64,000 nucleotides of DNA. Source: an uncultured Acetatifactor sp. Its GTDB lineage: Bacteria > Bacillota > Clostridia > Lachnospirales > Lachnospiraceae. The notes under the pieces were generated by a model. That model worked only from the letters and a program-made list of their open reading frames with translations, ran no database searches and was not told the origin of the DNA. This document shows, piece after piece, positions 52,037 to 61,123 of the stretch (positions are counted from its first letter, which is position 1; each line of letters opens with the position of its first letter). The DNA lies in contig CAJUGH010000005.1 of assembly GCA_910586215.1 (NCBI GenBank), positions 1 to 64,000 on the forward strand, written 5' to 3'. A program made the position numbers and the translations under genes.

Positions 52037-53353
52037 GTGAAACGTGATGCATTATTTGAGGTGGAAAACAATATATTCAAGAGAATCTGGGTAGTAGTGC
52101 CGTACTTCATTGCTGTAATTATTTGTATATTGGCAGCTATACCGGTTTTTTCTAATAGTATTACACAGGATGAAGCATTTTCTGTCGTATTGGTGCGTAA
52201 GAATATGGCTGAAATGATTAAGGATGCTTCTGCAGACGTTCATCCACCGTTGTACTATTTTTTGATGATGCTTGTAAAGGGTGCATTGCATGGAAGGGAA
52301 TCATTGCTGGCGTATCGGTTGTTATCCTGTGCGGGAACATGCTTTAACCTTCTGCTGATAGGTGCAACAATGATAAGGAAACGTTGGGGGATAATGACCG
52401 CCAACATCTATATTATTTTCTTCGGATTGACATATTATACTATGGAGCATACGGTGATTGTTCGAATGTATACATGGGGGACTTTTTTTGTTACATTGGC
52501 ATCCTTGTTGGCCCTAAAAGCATACGAAGAAGAAAAAATAAAATATTTGGTCATATGCGGATTTGTGACCTTGGCAGCTATGTATACGCATTACTACGCA
52601 TTATTGGCGGTGTTTTTAGTTTGGGCTTTTTTGCTTGTCGTTGCAGCGATAAGGAAAAGGAAATTGATAAAAGGTATTTTGCTAACGGGGATCTTAATTG
52701 TAATTGGATATTTTCCATGGCTTGGCATTTTTATAGGGCAGACAGACAAAGTGGCTCAAAACTATTGGATACAGGAATATTTATTTGGCGATATGATCCG
52801 GGCTCCTTATATTATGACGGAAATAGCGGCGCTTCCTGGTGTGGGGTATGGATTTCAGATACTGGTTTTTGCAATGTTTTTTTTGGCTATTATTAGAAAA
52901 AAATACATTTTGATAATTTCTAGTGCAATTGTAGTAGGCGTATTAGTGATTAGTTCTCTTTACTCGGTTCTGGTACAGCCCATATGGATTGCTCGTTACT
53001 TTTATATTTTATGGGGGCTTGTTTCTATTGTGGTAGCAGTTGTTATAGGGGAAAAATATAGTTTGTTCTCAATTATACCGCAAATTGCTATAATAATATT
53101 ATTATCCTTCTATGGATACTTTTATGGAAGCGAGATTCCAATTGCTTTTGGTGATACGATAAGTGGACCACCAGAACATGTTGCATCCCGAAGACTAGGA
53201 GAAAATGTAAGCGGTGAAGGTGTTTTGTGGGTAAAGTATGTATATTACAATTATAGCAGAAAGGTTCTGGCAATATTGTATACGGTTTTTTTTGTGATAT
53301 CGTTTTTATGCTTGGAAACAATATATGTGATTTATTTGCAAAAGAAACATTGA
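52037..53353 (+). CDS. GT-C glycosyltransferase, mannosyltransferase-like (PMT/ArnT type)
   Basis: 438 residues from GTG at 52037, AGGAGAAAG upstream. Ten to eleven membrane segments. The first outer loop has SITQDEAFSV with the catalytic Asp-Glu pair and ADVHPPLYYFLMML, the DxHPPLYY motif of lipid-phosphate-sugar-dependent transferases. It transfers a sugar from a polyprenyl phosphate donor on the outer face. AT-rich like its upstream neighbour. Confidence 0.85.
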   Translation: MKRDALFEVENNIFKRIWVVVPYFIAVIICILAAIPVFSNSITQDEAFSVVLVRKNMAEMIKDASADVHPPLYYFLMMLVKGALHGRESLLAYRLLSCAGTCFNLLLIGATMIRKRWGIMTANIYIIFFGLTYYTMEHTVIVRMYTWGTFFVTLASLLALKAYEEEKIKYLVICGFVTLAAMYTHYYALLAVFLVWAFLLVVAAIRKRKLIKGILLTGILIVIGYFPWLGIFIGQTDKVAQNYWIQEYLFGDMIRAPYIMTEIAALPGVGYGFQILVFAMFFLAIIRKKYILIISSAIVVGVLVISSLYSVLVQPIWIARYFYILWGLVSIVVAVVIGEKYSLFSIIPQIAIIILLSFYGYFYGSEIPIAFGDTISGPPEHVASRRLGENVSGEGVLWVKYVYYNYSRKVLAILYTVFFVISFLCLETIYVIYLQKKH

Positions 53354-53434
53354 CTATGAACATAAGTATTGTTGCAATGTGAACATTTTGCGTATCTGAT
53401 TGGAAATCCAATGTTCTATTTTAGGGAGGATAAA

Positions 53435-54067
53435 GTGTACCAGCCTATAAAAAGAATACTCGACATCATATTATCCTTTGTGGGCATGCTGGTTCTGCTC
53501 CCGGTGTTCCTGGTGCTGGCCGTTGCCATAAAAGCAGACTCTAGGGGTCCGGTCCTGTTCAGGCAGAAGCGGGTGGGAATCCATAAAAATTTTTTCCACA
53601 TCTTGAAATTCCGTACCATGCGCATAGATACCCCCAAGGATACTCCCACGCACCTTCTGAAGAACCCGGAAAGCTATATCACGAAGGTGGGCCGGTTCTT
53701 AAGGAAGACCAGCCTGGATGAGCTTCCCCAGATTTTCAATATCTTGAAAGGCGACATGGCCATTGTGGGTCCCAGACCGGCCCTGTGGAACCAGGATGAC
53801 TTGATCGCGGAACGGGACAAATACGGCGCAAACGATATCAGGCCGGGACTGACCGGATGGGCCCAGATCAATGGAAGGGATGAGCTTTCCATTGCAGTGA
53901 AGGCAAAGCTGGACGGAGAATACGTACGGAAGATGGGGCTGGGAATGGATATCCGCTGTATCCTGGGTACGGTATTTTCGGTCCTTCGGCATGAAGGCGT
54001 GGTGGAAGGCGGAACCGGGGTCATGCAGGAGACGGCAGGGCAGGAGGAGAACCTGGAGGATAGATGA
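53435..54067 (+). CDS. undecaprenyl-phosphate sugar phosphotransferase (EpsL/WcaJ type)
   Basis: 210 residues from GTG at 53435 with AGGGAGG five bases away. One N-terminal helix (IKRILDIILSFVGMLVLLPV) and the catalytic domain: SRGPVLFRQKRVGIHKNFF, HILKFRTMRID, RKTSLDELPQIFNILKGDMA, IVGPRPAL and GLTGWAQINGRD. A second initiating transferase in the window, GC-rich again. It overlaps the next gene by ATGA. Confidence 0.92.
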   Translation: MYQPIKRILDIILSFVGMLVLLPVFLVLAVAIKADSRGPVLFRQKRVGIHKNFFHILKFRTMRIDTPKDTPTHLLKNPESYITKVGRFLRKTSLDELPQIFNILKGDMAIVGPRPALWNQDDLIAERDKYGANDIRPGLTGWAQINGRDELSIAVKAKLDGEYVRKMGLGMDIRCILGTVFSVLRHEGVVEGGTGVMQETAGQEENLEDR

Positions 54068-54972
54068 AGAGGGTATTGATCACAGGAGCAGGCAGCTATA
54101 TAGGGACTTCCTTTGAGGACTGGCTGAGGGAGAATTCTGATACCATTGTCACGGATACCCAGGATATGAAAGGGGATGCCTGGAAGGCCAGGGATTTTCA
54201 TGGATATGATGCGGTGTTCCATGTGGCAGGGATAGCCCATGCAGATGTGGGCAAAGTGTCGGAGGAGAGGAAACAGCTCTATTATCAAGTGAATTCCAGG
54301 CTGGCCATTGCGTGCGCCCGGAAAGCCAAGGCAGATGGAGTGGCACAGTTCATTTTCATGAGCAGTATCATTGTATATGGGGAAAGCGCCGGGATAGGAA
54401 AAGAGAGGGTAATCACCAGGGAAACTCCTTTGTCTCCGGCAAATTTCTATGGGGACAGCAAGGTAAAGGCAGAAGAGGGGTTACAGGAGCTTGCAGATGA
54501 CACATTCCATGTGGTAATCCTGCGTCCTCCTATGATCTATGGAAAAGGTTCTAAAGGAAATTACCCGCTGCTGTCTAAGATGGCCAGGAAACTGCCATTT
54601 TTCCCGGATGTGGACAACCAGCGCAGCATGCTGTATATTGAGAATCTTTGTAAATTTATTTACTTGATGATCGAAGAGGAGGAAGATGGGATATTTTTCC
54701 CGCAGAATGCGGAATATGTTAGAACCTGCGACATGGTGAGGAGCATTGCTGATACACATGGCAGAAAGATTCATATGACAAGGGTGTTCAATCCGGTTTT
54801 GAGACTTCTGGGAAAATCGGGGGGGAAGCTGGGGGGAATGGTGAACAAGGCTTTCGGGAACCTGGTGTATGAGAGAGGGATGAGCGAATATAAGGAGGAT
54901 TATCAGGTCTATGGGCTGGAAGAGTCGGTGAGAAGGACGGAAGGACAGGATACCAACAAATTAAGAAAATAA
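54064..54972 (+). CDS. NAD-dependent sugar epimerase/dehydratase
   Basis: 302 residues. Extended SDR: VLITGAGSYIGTSF, FHVAGIAHAD, FMSSIIVYG with Ser and FYGDSKVKAE with the Tyr-x3-Lys pair, then VVILRPPMIYGKGSKGNYPL. It converts a nucleotide sugar for the repeat unit; similar genes follow EpsL-type transferases and make 4-keto or epimerised sugars. Translation is coupled to the transferase gene. Confidence 0.88.
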   Translation: MKRVLITGAGSYIGTSFEDWLRENSDTIVTDTQDMKGDAWKARDFHGYDAVFHVAGIAHADVGKVSEERKQLYYQVNSRLAIACARKAKADGVAQFIFMSSIIVYGESAGIGKERVITRETPLSPANFYGDSKVKAEEGLQELADDTFHVVILRPPMIYGKGSKGNYPLLSKMARKLPFFPDVDNQRSMLYIENLCKFIYLMIEEEEDGIFFPQNAEYVRTCDMVRSIADTHGRKIHMTRVFNPVLRLLGKSGGKLGGMVNKAFGNLVYERGMSEYKEDYQVYGLEESVRRTEGQDTNKLRK

Positions 54973-55185
54973 GGCGCAGCTACAGGGGAAAGGAATAATG
55001 TCATTGCCACAACGCAGGTTGCGTGGTAGAATATTGGAACAGAGGGACATGACCTGGCTTTTAGGCTTTGTGGGAGATAATGAATGCGGCCCTGCAATGT
55101 GAATGAAAATGACATTGCGCAGAGGCGTGTTGTGTTTTCTGGCTGAAACAATTTGAATTACGAAACTAGCTGACAGAGGTATAAG

Positions 55186-56424
55186 ATGGGACAGCACATA
55201 CTGGTGGTATCTCAGTACTTTTATCCAGAAGATTTCCGCATCAATGATATCTGCGAAGAATGGATAAAGAGGGGATACGAAGTAACGGTAATCACAGGAA
55301 TGCCGAACTATCCGAAAGGAAAGTTCTTCGAAGGATATGGGTGGTTCCGAAAGAGGAGAGAAAGCTACAAAGGCATCCATATTATTCGTCTGCCGATCCT
55401 TCCGCGGGGCAGGAATGCCTTAATGTTGTTATTGAATTATATTTCCTTTGTGGTGTCCGGTTTTTTCTGGAAGTTGTTTACCAAAGCCAAGGCAGATAAG
55501 GTCTTCATTTTCGAAGTGTCTCCTATGAGCCAGGCCCTTGTGGGAGTGTGGTATGCAAAGCGCCGGAATATCCCCTGCTTTATTTATGTGCAGGATCTGT
55601 GGCCGGAAAATGTTGAGATTGTCACAGGAATCCACAACAGATATGTAATACGGAAGATAGACCGGATGGTGGATTATATTTACAGGAATTGTGCGAAGAT
55701 ATTTGCCACTTCTCCAAGTTTTGTGGAAAGGATAGAAGAGCGGGACAGTGCCTGGGAAGAGCAGCATAGAGGTTATGGGAGCCATAGCAAGGTAATCTAC
55801 TGGCCCCAGTATGCGGAAGCCTTTTACAAGCCCGTAGAAGAGCGTGTGCAGGAACCCTGGGCGGAGGAAGATTGTTATAAGATTATCTTTACTGGAAATA
55901 TAGGACAGGCCCAGGGGCTGGATATTCTGCTCCGGGCAGCCAGGGTCTTAATGGATAGGAAGATCTGCTGCAAATTTGTGATGGTAGGAGACGGCAGATA
56001 CAGGGAAGAGCTGGAACGGGAGATAGAGAAGGAACAGGTTCAGAGTATGTTTGTCATGCTGGGCAGGAAGCCATCCCGGGAAATTCCGAAGTATCTAGCA
56101 TGTTGTGATGTGGCGTTTGTATCCTTTGCAGAGAATGAACTTTTTGCCAAGACGATTCCAGCGAAACTACAGTCCTATATGGCTTGTGGGATCCCGATTC
56201 TAGCTGTTGCGGATGGTGAGACGAAACGGATTGTAGAGGAAGCTGGATGCGGGATTGTGTGCAGGCTGGGGGATGTGGAGGATTTGGTAGATGGAATCGT
56301 GAGGTTCCTGGGTTTGCCGAAGGGGATGACACATGAAATGGGAGAATGTGCATTGCAGTATGCGGGGAAGAATTTTGATAAGGGGAGACTGATGGATGAG
56401 ATGGATGGATTTGTGAGGGAGTGA
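55186..56424 (+). CDS. GT4 family glycosyltransferase (WbuB-like)
   Basis: 412 residues behind AGAGGT. GT-B: HILVVSQYFYPEDFRINDI, VTVITGMPNYPKGKFFEGYG, CFIYVQDLWPENVEIVTGI, IIFTGNIGQAQGLDILLRAA, VMVGDGRYREELE and KLQSYMACGIPILAV. The family often transfers fucosamine-type or N-acetylated sugars in O-antigen synthesis. Last gene before a long gap. The 213-base interval before it has no gene. Confidence 0.93.
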   Translation: MGQHILVVSQYFYPEDFRINDICEEWIKRGYEVTVITGMPNYPKGKFFEGYGWFRKRRESYKGIHIIRLPILPRGRNALMLLLNYISFVVSGFFWKLFTKAKADKVFIFEVSPMSQALVGVWYAKRRNIPCFIYVQDLWPENVEIVTGIHNRYVIRKIDRMVDYIYRNCAKIFATSPSFVERIEERDSAWEEQHRGYGSHSKVIYWPQYAEAFYKPVEERVQEPWAEEDCYKIIFTGNIGQAQGLDILLRAARVLMDRKICCKFVMVGDGRYREELEREIEKEQVQSMFVMLGRKPSREIPKYLACCDVAFVSFAENELFAKTIPAKLQSYMACGIPILAVADGETKRIVEEAGCGIVCRLGDVEDLVDGIVRFLGLPKGMTHEMGECALQYAGKNFDKGRLMDEMDGFVRE

Positions 56425-56486
56425 AATAAAGGGAAAAAGGGGAAGTGTATTTTTAATGTATGTCGTGCCCCCTGGCAGAGAAATTC

Positions 56487-56530
56487 CCGGCACAGAGGCA
56501 GTCCCCCAAAGGGGACTGCCTCTGTGCCGG
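56487..56530. repeat. perfect 20-bp hairpin after the GT4 gene
   Basis: CCGGCACAGAGGCAGTCCCC (56487-56506), loop CAAA, then its exact complement to 56530. No T run follows; it may still be a transcription end or an RNA stability stem. Confidence 0.85.
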
Positions 56531-56696
56531 ATGTAACCCTGTCAGAAAAAGCCGGGGCAGTAGCTGAAACACCCTTTAAATCGGACATGGCAGATGGTAC
56601 CCAGGCCGGGCTTGAATCCGGCCAAGTGCTTGAAGAGGGCAAGAAAGTCTCTTTTGTTGTGGGTAATTTTATTACTGAAGGATCTGAAAATTTTTG

Positions 56697-56726
56697 CTTG
56701 CAGATTTCTGCAAGGTGCTATATACT
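56697..56726 (+). promoter_or_regulatory. candidate loaP promoter with palindrome
   Basis: CTTGCAGA-TT-TCTGCAAG (56697-56714) is a perfect palindrome. It contains a weak -35 (TTGCAG, 56699-56704) and TATACT follows at 56721-56726. Confidence 0.45.
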
Positions 56727-57342
56727 ATTATAAGTTGCATATCGAGTAAGATTATTACAAAGCGATATGTATATTGATTTGCAGGAAACCGGGGTTAACA
56801 GGACTGGTTTTTGGAAATACTGTTTTGTATAACTATAGCGAATTTTTGTGTAGCGAATACCCGCCGCACCATGATTGCTTTCGGAGGTCCCCGCAGCGTG
56901 GGCACTCGGGCTTTCCGGGGGCATGACATATCGGTATCCGTTTTATTCATGACAATTAGGGCCGACTGAATGCGGTTTTATAGCGTGTGGTGGCAGAACG
57001 CACCCGATGCTTGGATTTTGTTGTGAATAGGGTTGCTGTCTTATGCTGCTGACATAGCGGGATATTATTATATGCTCCTGCAACAGGAAGCTTGTAGAAG
57101 TTTTATGCCAAAAACGGACTGCCGTAGCTACAGGGAATATGAAACCTTGTAGCTGCGGATGGCGAAGCTATGCCATGAGGGCAGAGCACAGTTGGGCTAC
57201 GGTTTCCGAAACGGAGTGAAGATGGACGGGTTCCCGGTTTCGAAAAAGAGGCATAATCCGGCTTCGGAGACAAAGTACAGATAGTTCATTTTCAGTTCGG
57301 GAATGTGCCGAAGCATGTCTCCAGTATGGGAGGGAACAGACA
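56727..57342 (+). other. long leader upstream of loaP
   Basis: About 600 bases with no accepted gene. Several stems can form, for example CCGTAGCTACAGG with CCTTGTAGCTGCGG (near 57121-57156) and CCCCG with CGGGG around 56890-56920. It is the type of structured leader expected in front of a processive antiterminator gene, but no known RNA motif is recognised. Confidence 0.45.
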
Positions 57343-57927
57343 ATGACGGATCTATCCATGGATACGGAAGAAAAAGATCGGTATTATGTGATACAGGTGG
57401 CTCCCAGGGCCGAGGCAAATACGGAGGCCTTGATCCGAGCCAGATTGGATGCCAGACTTTACAGTCGTTGCTTCCATCCCTTGCGGCATGTGCGGAAGAA
57501 GTTCCGGGGGCAGTGGCAGGACATACATGAGAAGCTGCTCCCGGGCTATGTGTTCTTGACTGCTCCATCGGCACCAGAGTTGTATGAGGGGTTGCGTCAA
57601 GTGCCAGCGCTGACAAAGCTTCTGGGGAGAAACGAAGGGAATCTGTTTGTATCCCTGCTGCCGGAAGAGATACAGTGGCTTGAGAAGGTGACGGCGGGGG
57701 GAGACGAAGTTCGGATTTCTCTTGTGACTGTGTCGGAAGGGGATGTGGTGACGGTGGTGGATGGACCTTTGAAGGATCTGGAAGGGCATGTGAAGAAGAT
57801 TCATCTTCACAGGAGGATTGCGGAGGTGGAAGTGAATTTCATGGGAAGGAAGACGGTGATCCACTTGGGGATCGAACTGGTGGGAAAGACAGGGGAGAAT
57901 GTTTCCGTTGTTGGCAGCTTATTATAA
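57343..57927 (+). CDS. loaP: NusG-like antiterminator, LoaP family
   Basis: 194 residues, GGGAGGGAA upstream. NGN domain: YYVIQVAPRAEANTEALIRA, CFHPLRHVRKKFRGQWQDIH and KLLPGYVFLTAPSAPELYEG; linker; KOW domain at the end: VSEGDVVTVVDGPLKDLEGH and VKKIHLHRRIAEVEVNFMGR. LoaP proteins are NusG paralogs that let RNA polymerase pass terminators in long polysaccharide or antibiotic operons of Firmicutes. An intrinsic terminator lies 295 bases downstream, in front of the third polysaccharide set, as expected for its target. Confidence 0.88.
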   Translation: MTDLSMDTEEKDRYYVIQVAPRAEANTEALIRARLDARLYSRCFHPLRHVRKKFRGQWQDIHEKLLPGYVFLTAPSAPELYEGLRQVPALTKLLGRNEGNLFVSLLPEEIQWLEKVTAGGDEVRISLVTVSEGDVVTVVDGPLKDLEGHVKKIHLHRRIAEVEVNFMGRKTVIHLGIELVGKTGENVSVVGSLL

Positions 57928-58221
57928 TCTTTAGGGGGACATTTCCCGCAGCCTGCTACAGGAAGCCTCATGATGCTGGTGCGGCAGGTTCACCGTATTA
58001 TGCTACCACACTTCTAGAGATTTTGCAGCGAAGATCTGTTCGTTTGGAGAAAATTGGGTCATAGTCTGTCCGGGCATGGCAGAAAGGGAAAACAGGAAAT
58101 CTGATACAGATGTCATAGAAAAAGCAGGGATGTAGGTAATTCATAGTCAGAGCGGTTTAGGAATCTTTTATACTGCAATGAGGTTTTTCACAGGGAAAGG
58201 GATGGATCCAGAACATATCTG

Positions 58222-58262
58222 AAGCTTGTCAAGCCCATAGCTGACAGGCTTTTCTTTTTTTG
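58222..58262 (+). terminator. leader terminator between loaP and the third polysaccharide set
   Basis: GCTTGTCA (58224-58231) and TGACAGGC (58242-58249) with one G-U, then TTTTCTTTTTTT. Likely LoaP-controlled. Confidence 0.7.
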
Positions 58263-58278
58263 TGGTGAGGCTGGTGCC

Positions 58279-58419
58279 ATTGTATTTTTTCTTGCAGGGA
58301 TCAGCATTATGGTATGGCTAGATGCCCCAGGTTCTGTGCTTTTTACTCAGAAGCGGGTGGGGAAGGAAAAAAGGATTTTTCTGCTACACAACTTTCGGGT
58401 ACCGAAAGTAATTGTATAG
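58279..58419 (+). pseudogene. sugar transferase remnant
   Basis: 46 codons reading ISIMVWLDAPGSVLFTQKRV, GKEKRIFLLHNFR and a stop at 58417-58419. This is the DSPGPVLFRQKRVG...KFRTM core of bacterial sugar transferases, with HNFRVPK where KFRTM is usual; no start, N-terminal helix or C-terminal half remain. Confidence 0.7.
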
Positions 58420-58488
58420 GGGGTTCAGATTGTATCAAATGCTTTTAAAAAATATTTTTATAAAATCAATATATGGGGCTAATGAACT

Positions 58489-59934
58489 ATGACTAAAATA
58501 GGAAGTGAAAACAGGGTAAGCAAAGCAAGTCTGGTATTAGAATACATGATTGCTGTTTCTTTTGTGATGAACTTTTTTGCAAACATGATTTCTTTTTATT
58601 TAACAGGAAATAAAATTGAGCTAGTTAGAAAAGTAATATCCCAAGGAATTATCTTTGCAATAACACTTTCTTTAGTGATTTATGTTGTGCATAGTTGGTT
58701 TGTCTCTGACTTGATGACAAGAAAAAAGATCTTATTCTCCTTGTTCCCGTTGGGATTAAGTGGCTTGATGCTATTTACTGGTCTGTTGAAAGCTTCCGAC
58801 AAAAGCAGCCTATTCAAAATATTCCTAAGCTGGGCGTCCTATTGTGTGGCCTTGACATGCGGAGCAATATATATCATGAAAGAAGATAAGCTTGGATGTA
58901 TTATTGCAAAGATTAAGTATGTTGCAGTAGTAATGATACCGTTCTGGTGTATGGCAATTTGGTACTTGGGCCACCTGTCGCTTCAAGATGATTTTACAAA
59001 AGGATTTGGCGGATTAACCCATTTAAGCATTGGATACGCAGCAGTATTTATTTATTCATTCCTAATATGCGATCTTGCAGCTATTTTCAAAAGCATGGTC
59101 AATCGTTTAAGCTGTTTTTTGATCATCATAGAAATGATTATTTGCAGTTTGATTGCTGTTATATCGGGTGGGCGCGGTGCTTTTTTTGCATGGTGTGTCG
59201 TGAGTGTACTTGCTGGAATTGCATTATTGATCAAAAAGGAAAAAGGTGCAATCTTGGGCATCCTTTTGGGGACTATAACGATTTTGGGGGTTTGCGTAGT
59301 TGCTCCATCAGACAATGCTTCTATAAATCGGCAGTTTTATTTTATCGCCGAATTGAAAAATGGGGATACAAAGCGTTCGTTCGTTTCTGAAGAAAGTCAA
59401 TCATTAATAACCCAAATATATAATAAGGCTGGCGAATCACAGGGAATAGCAGAAGTTGTGGACTCCATAGGCAAAGCAAAGCATGGCGAGACAGCAGATA
59501 AAGATTTTGAGGAAGTGTTATACAGTGTTACGAATGGTAGCATGGCACGATTTTATTTGTGGCAGTTAGCTATTAAGGAAATGCGTCAAAGGCCATTACT
59601 TGGCATGGGGCCAGCAGGTTTCCAAATCAAATACAAGACATATCCACATAATATATTGTTTGAATGCTTGTCGGACTTCGGACTTATAATAGGAACAATA
59701 TTCACGGTTGTATGTATAGCACTGGGGGCTTTGGTCATTAAATACAGCATATCCAGCCGGAAATATTTTGATTTGATAATTATAATGATTGGACAAGTTG
59801 TTTATGCAATGTTGAGTGGAACCTTATACTCATGCGAAGCTCTTTTTTTTGCGTTCGCAGTCATTATCTGGCAATTGACGGATCAGCCTATCAGAAAGCA
59901 AGGTAACAGTGAAAAAAAAGAAAGCGATACTTAA
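58489..59934 (+). CDS. O-antigen polymerase/ligase-like Wzy protein
   Basis: 481 residues. Twelve or so membrane segments with a large outer loop (about 275-375) carrying IKEMRQRPLLGMGPAGFQIK and YPHNILFECLSDFGLI, the Wzy/WaaL HN-type motif. It polymerises repeat units outside the membrane. AT-rich. The start has a weak ribosome site, and the next gene begins inside its end. Confidence 0.85.
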   Translation: MTKIGSENRVSKASLVLEYMIAVSFVMNFFANMISFYLTGNKIELVRKVISQGIIFAITLSLVIYVVHSWFVSDLMTRKKILFSLFPLGLSGLMLFTGLLKASDKSSLFKIFLSWASYCVALTCGAIYIMKEDKLGCIIAKIKYVAVVMIPFWCMAIWYLGHLSLQDDFTKGFGGLTHLSIGYAAVFIYSFLICDLAAIFKSMVNRLSCFLIIIEMIICSLIAVISGGRGAFFAWCVVSVLAGIALLIKKEKGAILGILLGTITILGVCVVAPSDNASINRQFYFIAELKNGDTKRSFVSEESQSLITQIYNKAGESQGIAEVVDSIGKAKHGETADKDFEEVLYSVTNGSMARFYLWQLAIKEMRQRPLLGMGPAGFQIKYKTYPHNILFECLSDFGLIIGTIFTVVCIALGALVIKYSISSRKYFDLIIIMIGQVVYAMLSGTLYSCEALFFAFAVIIWQLTDQPIRKQGNSEKKESDT

Positions 59935-61123
59935 ACAATTTATATACAACGTAATTGGCACGACCCTTCCTACACTGATGCTACAGTTGCTTATTCTTCC
60001 GCTGATCGCAAAAGAGATGGATGGAGATGCTTATGGCTTTGTATTGGCCATGGTAGCATCTGTCATGATGTTTTCTTCTGGAATAGGCAATGTATTAAAC
60101 AATATCCGAATGCTCTCAGAATATGAATATGATTCCCGCAAGAAACGGGGTGACTTTGGCCTTCTATTTGCTGCAAGTGCCTGTGTCATTGTCTTTTTGA
60201 CATTTGGGATAATTTATTATTATGGCATACACAATGTTGCAACATACCTTTTGACGCTCCTCATGTCGGTCTTGGTCTATGCTAAAGATTATTACATAGT
60301 TAGATTCTGGATAGATTTGGACTATAAGGGCATACTGATCTGCAACGCCATCTGTACTTTGGGCTATGTAGCCGGATACGGATTGTTCCGTCTCGAAGGA
60401 AGCTGGCAAATGATCTACATTGTCGGCAATCTGGCCGGCCTGCTTTATATTATATGGAAGTATCCTATTCAAACACCTTTTTTTGTCAGAACAGACTTAT
60501 TTCTATCCACGGTCAAAAGATACTGTGCATTGACAGCAGCAACGCTGCTGGGTCGCTTGCTCCAATATATAGACAGGCTACTCCTCTATCCCTTGCTTGG
60601 GGGCGAGGATGTCACCATATACTACGTTTCAACTTTGATAGGAAAGACAATATCCATGGCGCTTGGGCCTTTAAACAGCTTCTTGTTAAGTCAGATCTCA
60701 AAAAAGAGCGAAATGAGCAGGGGGCTTTTCGGAAAACTATTGCTTGTCACAGCAGGGATAGGTTTTTTGGGCTATTGGATATGCATTGTTGTAGCAAAAC
60801 CGTTGCTTAGCTTCCTTTATCCTCAATGGATTGAACAGTCGATGATATATATTTATATTACTACTTTGACTGCAATTTTTTCTGCCATATCTATGGTAGT
60901 GAATCCTATCGTCTTGAGATTCTGTAATATGAACTGGCAGATACTTATCAACGGGATATGCTTCGCCGTGTATTTAGTTGTTTCATTAATCCTACTTAAT
61001 GAATTCGGCCTAATGGGTTTTTGTGTCGGCAATATGCTGTCTAATGCAATTGCCCTATTTCTGATGGTAATGATTTATCTACGTACATATAAGGGAAGGA
61101 ATATTGATACATGTGTGGGATAA
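59909..61123 (+). CDS. Wzx-like polysaccharide flippase
   Basis: 404 residues from GTG at 59909, overlapping the wzy-like gene by 26 bases. Twelve membrane helices typical of MOP exporters, for example LMLQLLILPLIAKEMDGDAY, GFVLAMVASVMMFSSGIGN and NMLSNAIALFLMVMIYL, and RLLQYIDRLLLYPLLGGEDV in the middle. It flips lipid-linked repeat units to the outer face. Confidence 0.88.
   Translation: MKKKKAILKQFIYNVIGTTLPTLMLQLLILPLIAKEMDGDAYGFVLAMVASVMMFSSGIGNVLNNIRMLSEYEYDSRKKRGDFGLLFAASACVIVFLTFGIIYYYGIHNVATYLLTLLMSVLVYAKDYYIVRFWIDLDYKGILICNAICTLGYVAGYGLFRLEGSWQMIYIVGNLAGLLYIIWKYPIQTPFFVRTDLFLSTVKRYCALTAATLLGRLLQYIDRLLLYPLLGGEDVTIYYVSTLIGKTISMALGPLNSFLLSQISKKSEMSRGLFGKLLLVTAGIGFLGYWICIVVAKPLLSFLYPQWIEQSMIYIYITTLTAIFSAISMVVNPIVLRFCNMNWQILINGICFAVYLVVSLILLNEFGLMGFCVGNMLSNAIALFLMVMIYLRTYKGRNIDTCVG

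Noticed and set aside
56860..56930. Cyclic di-GMP or other known riboswitch before loaP
   Set aside because: GC-rich stems are present, but none of the conserved cores I know is recognisable.
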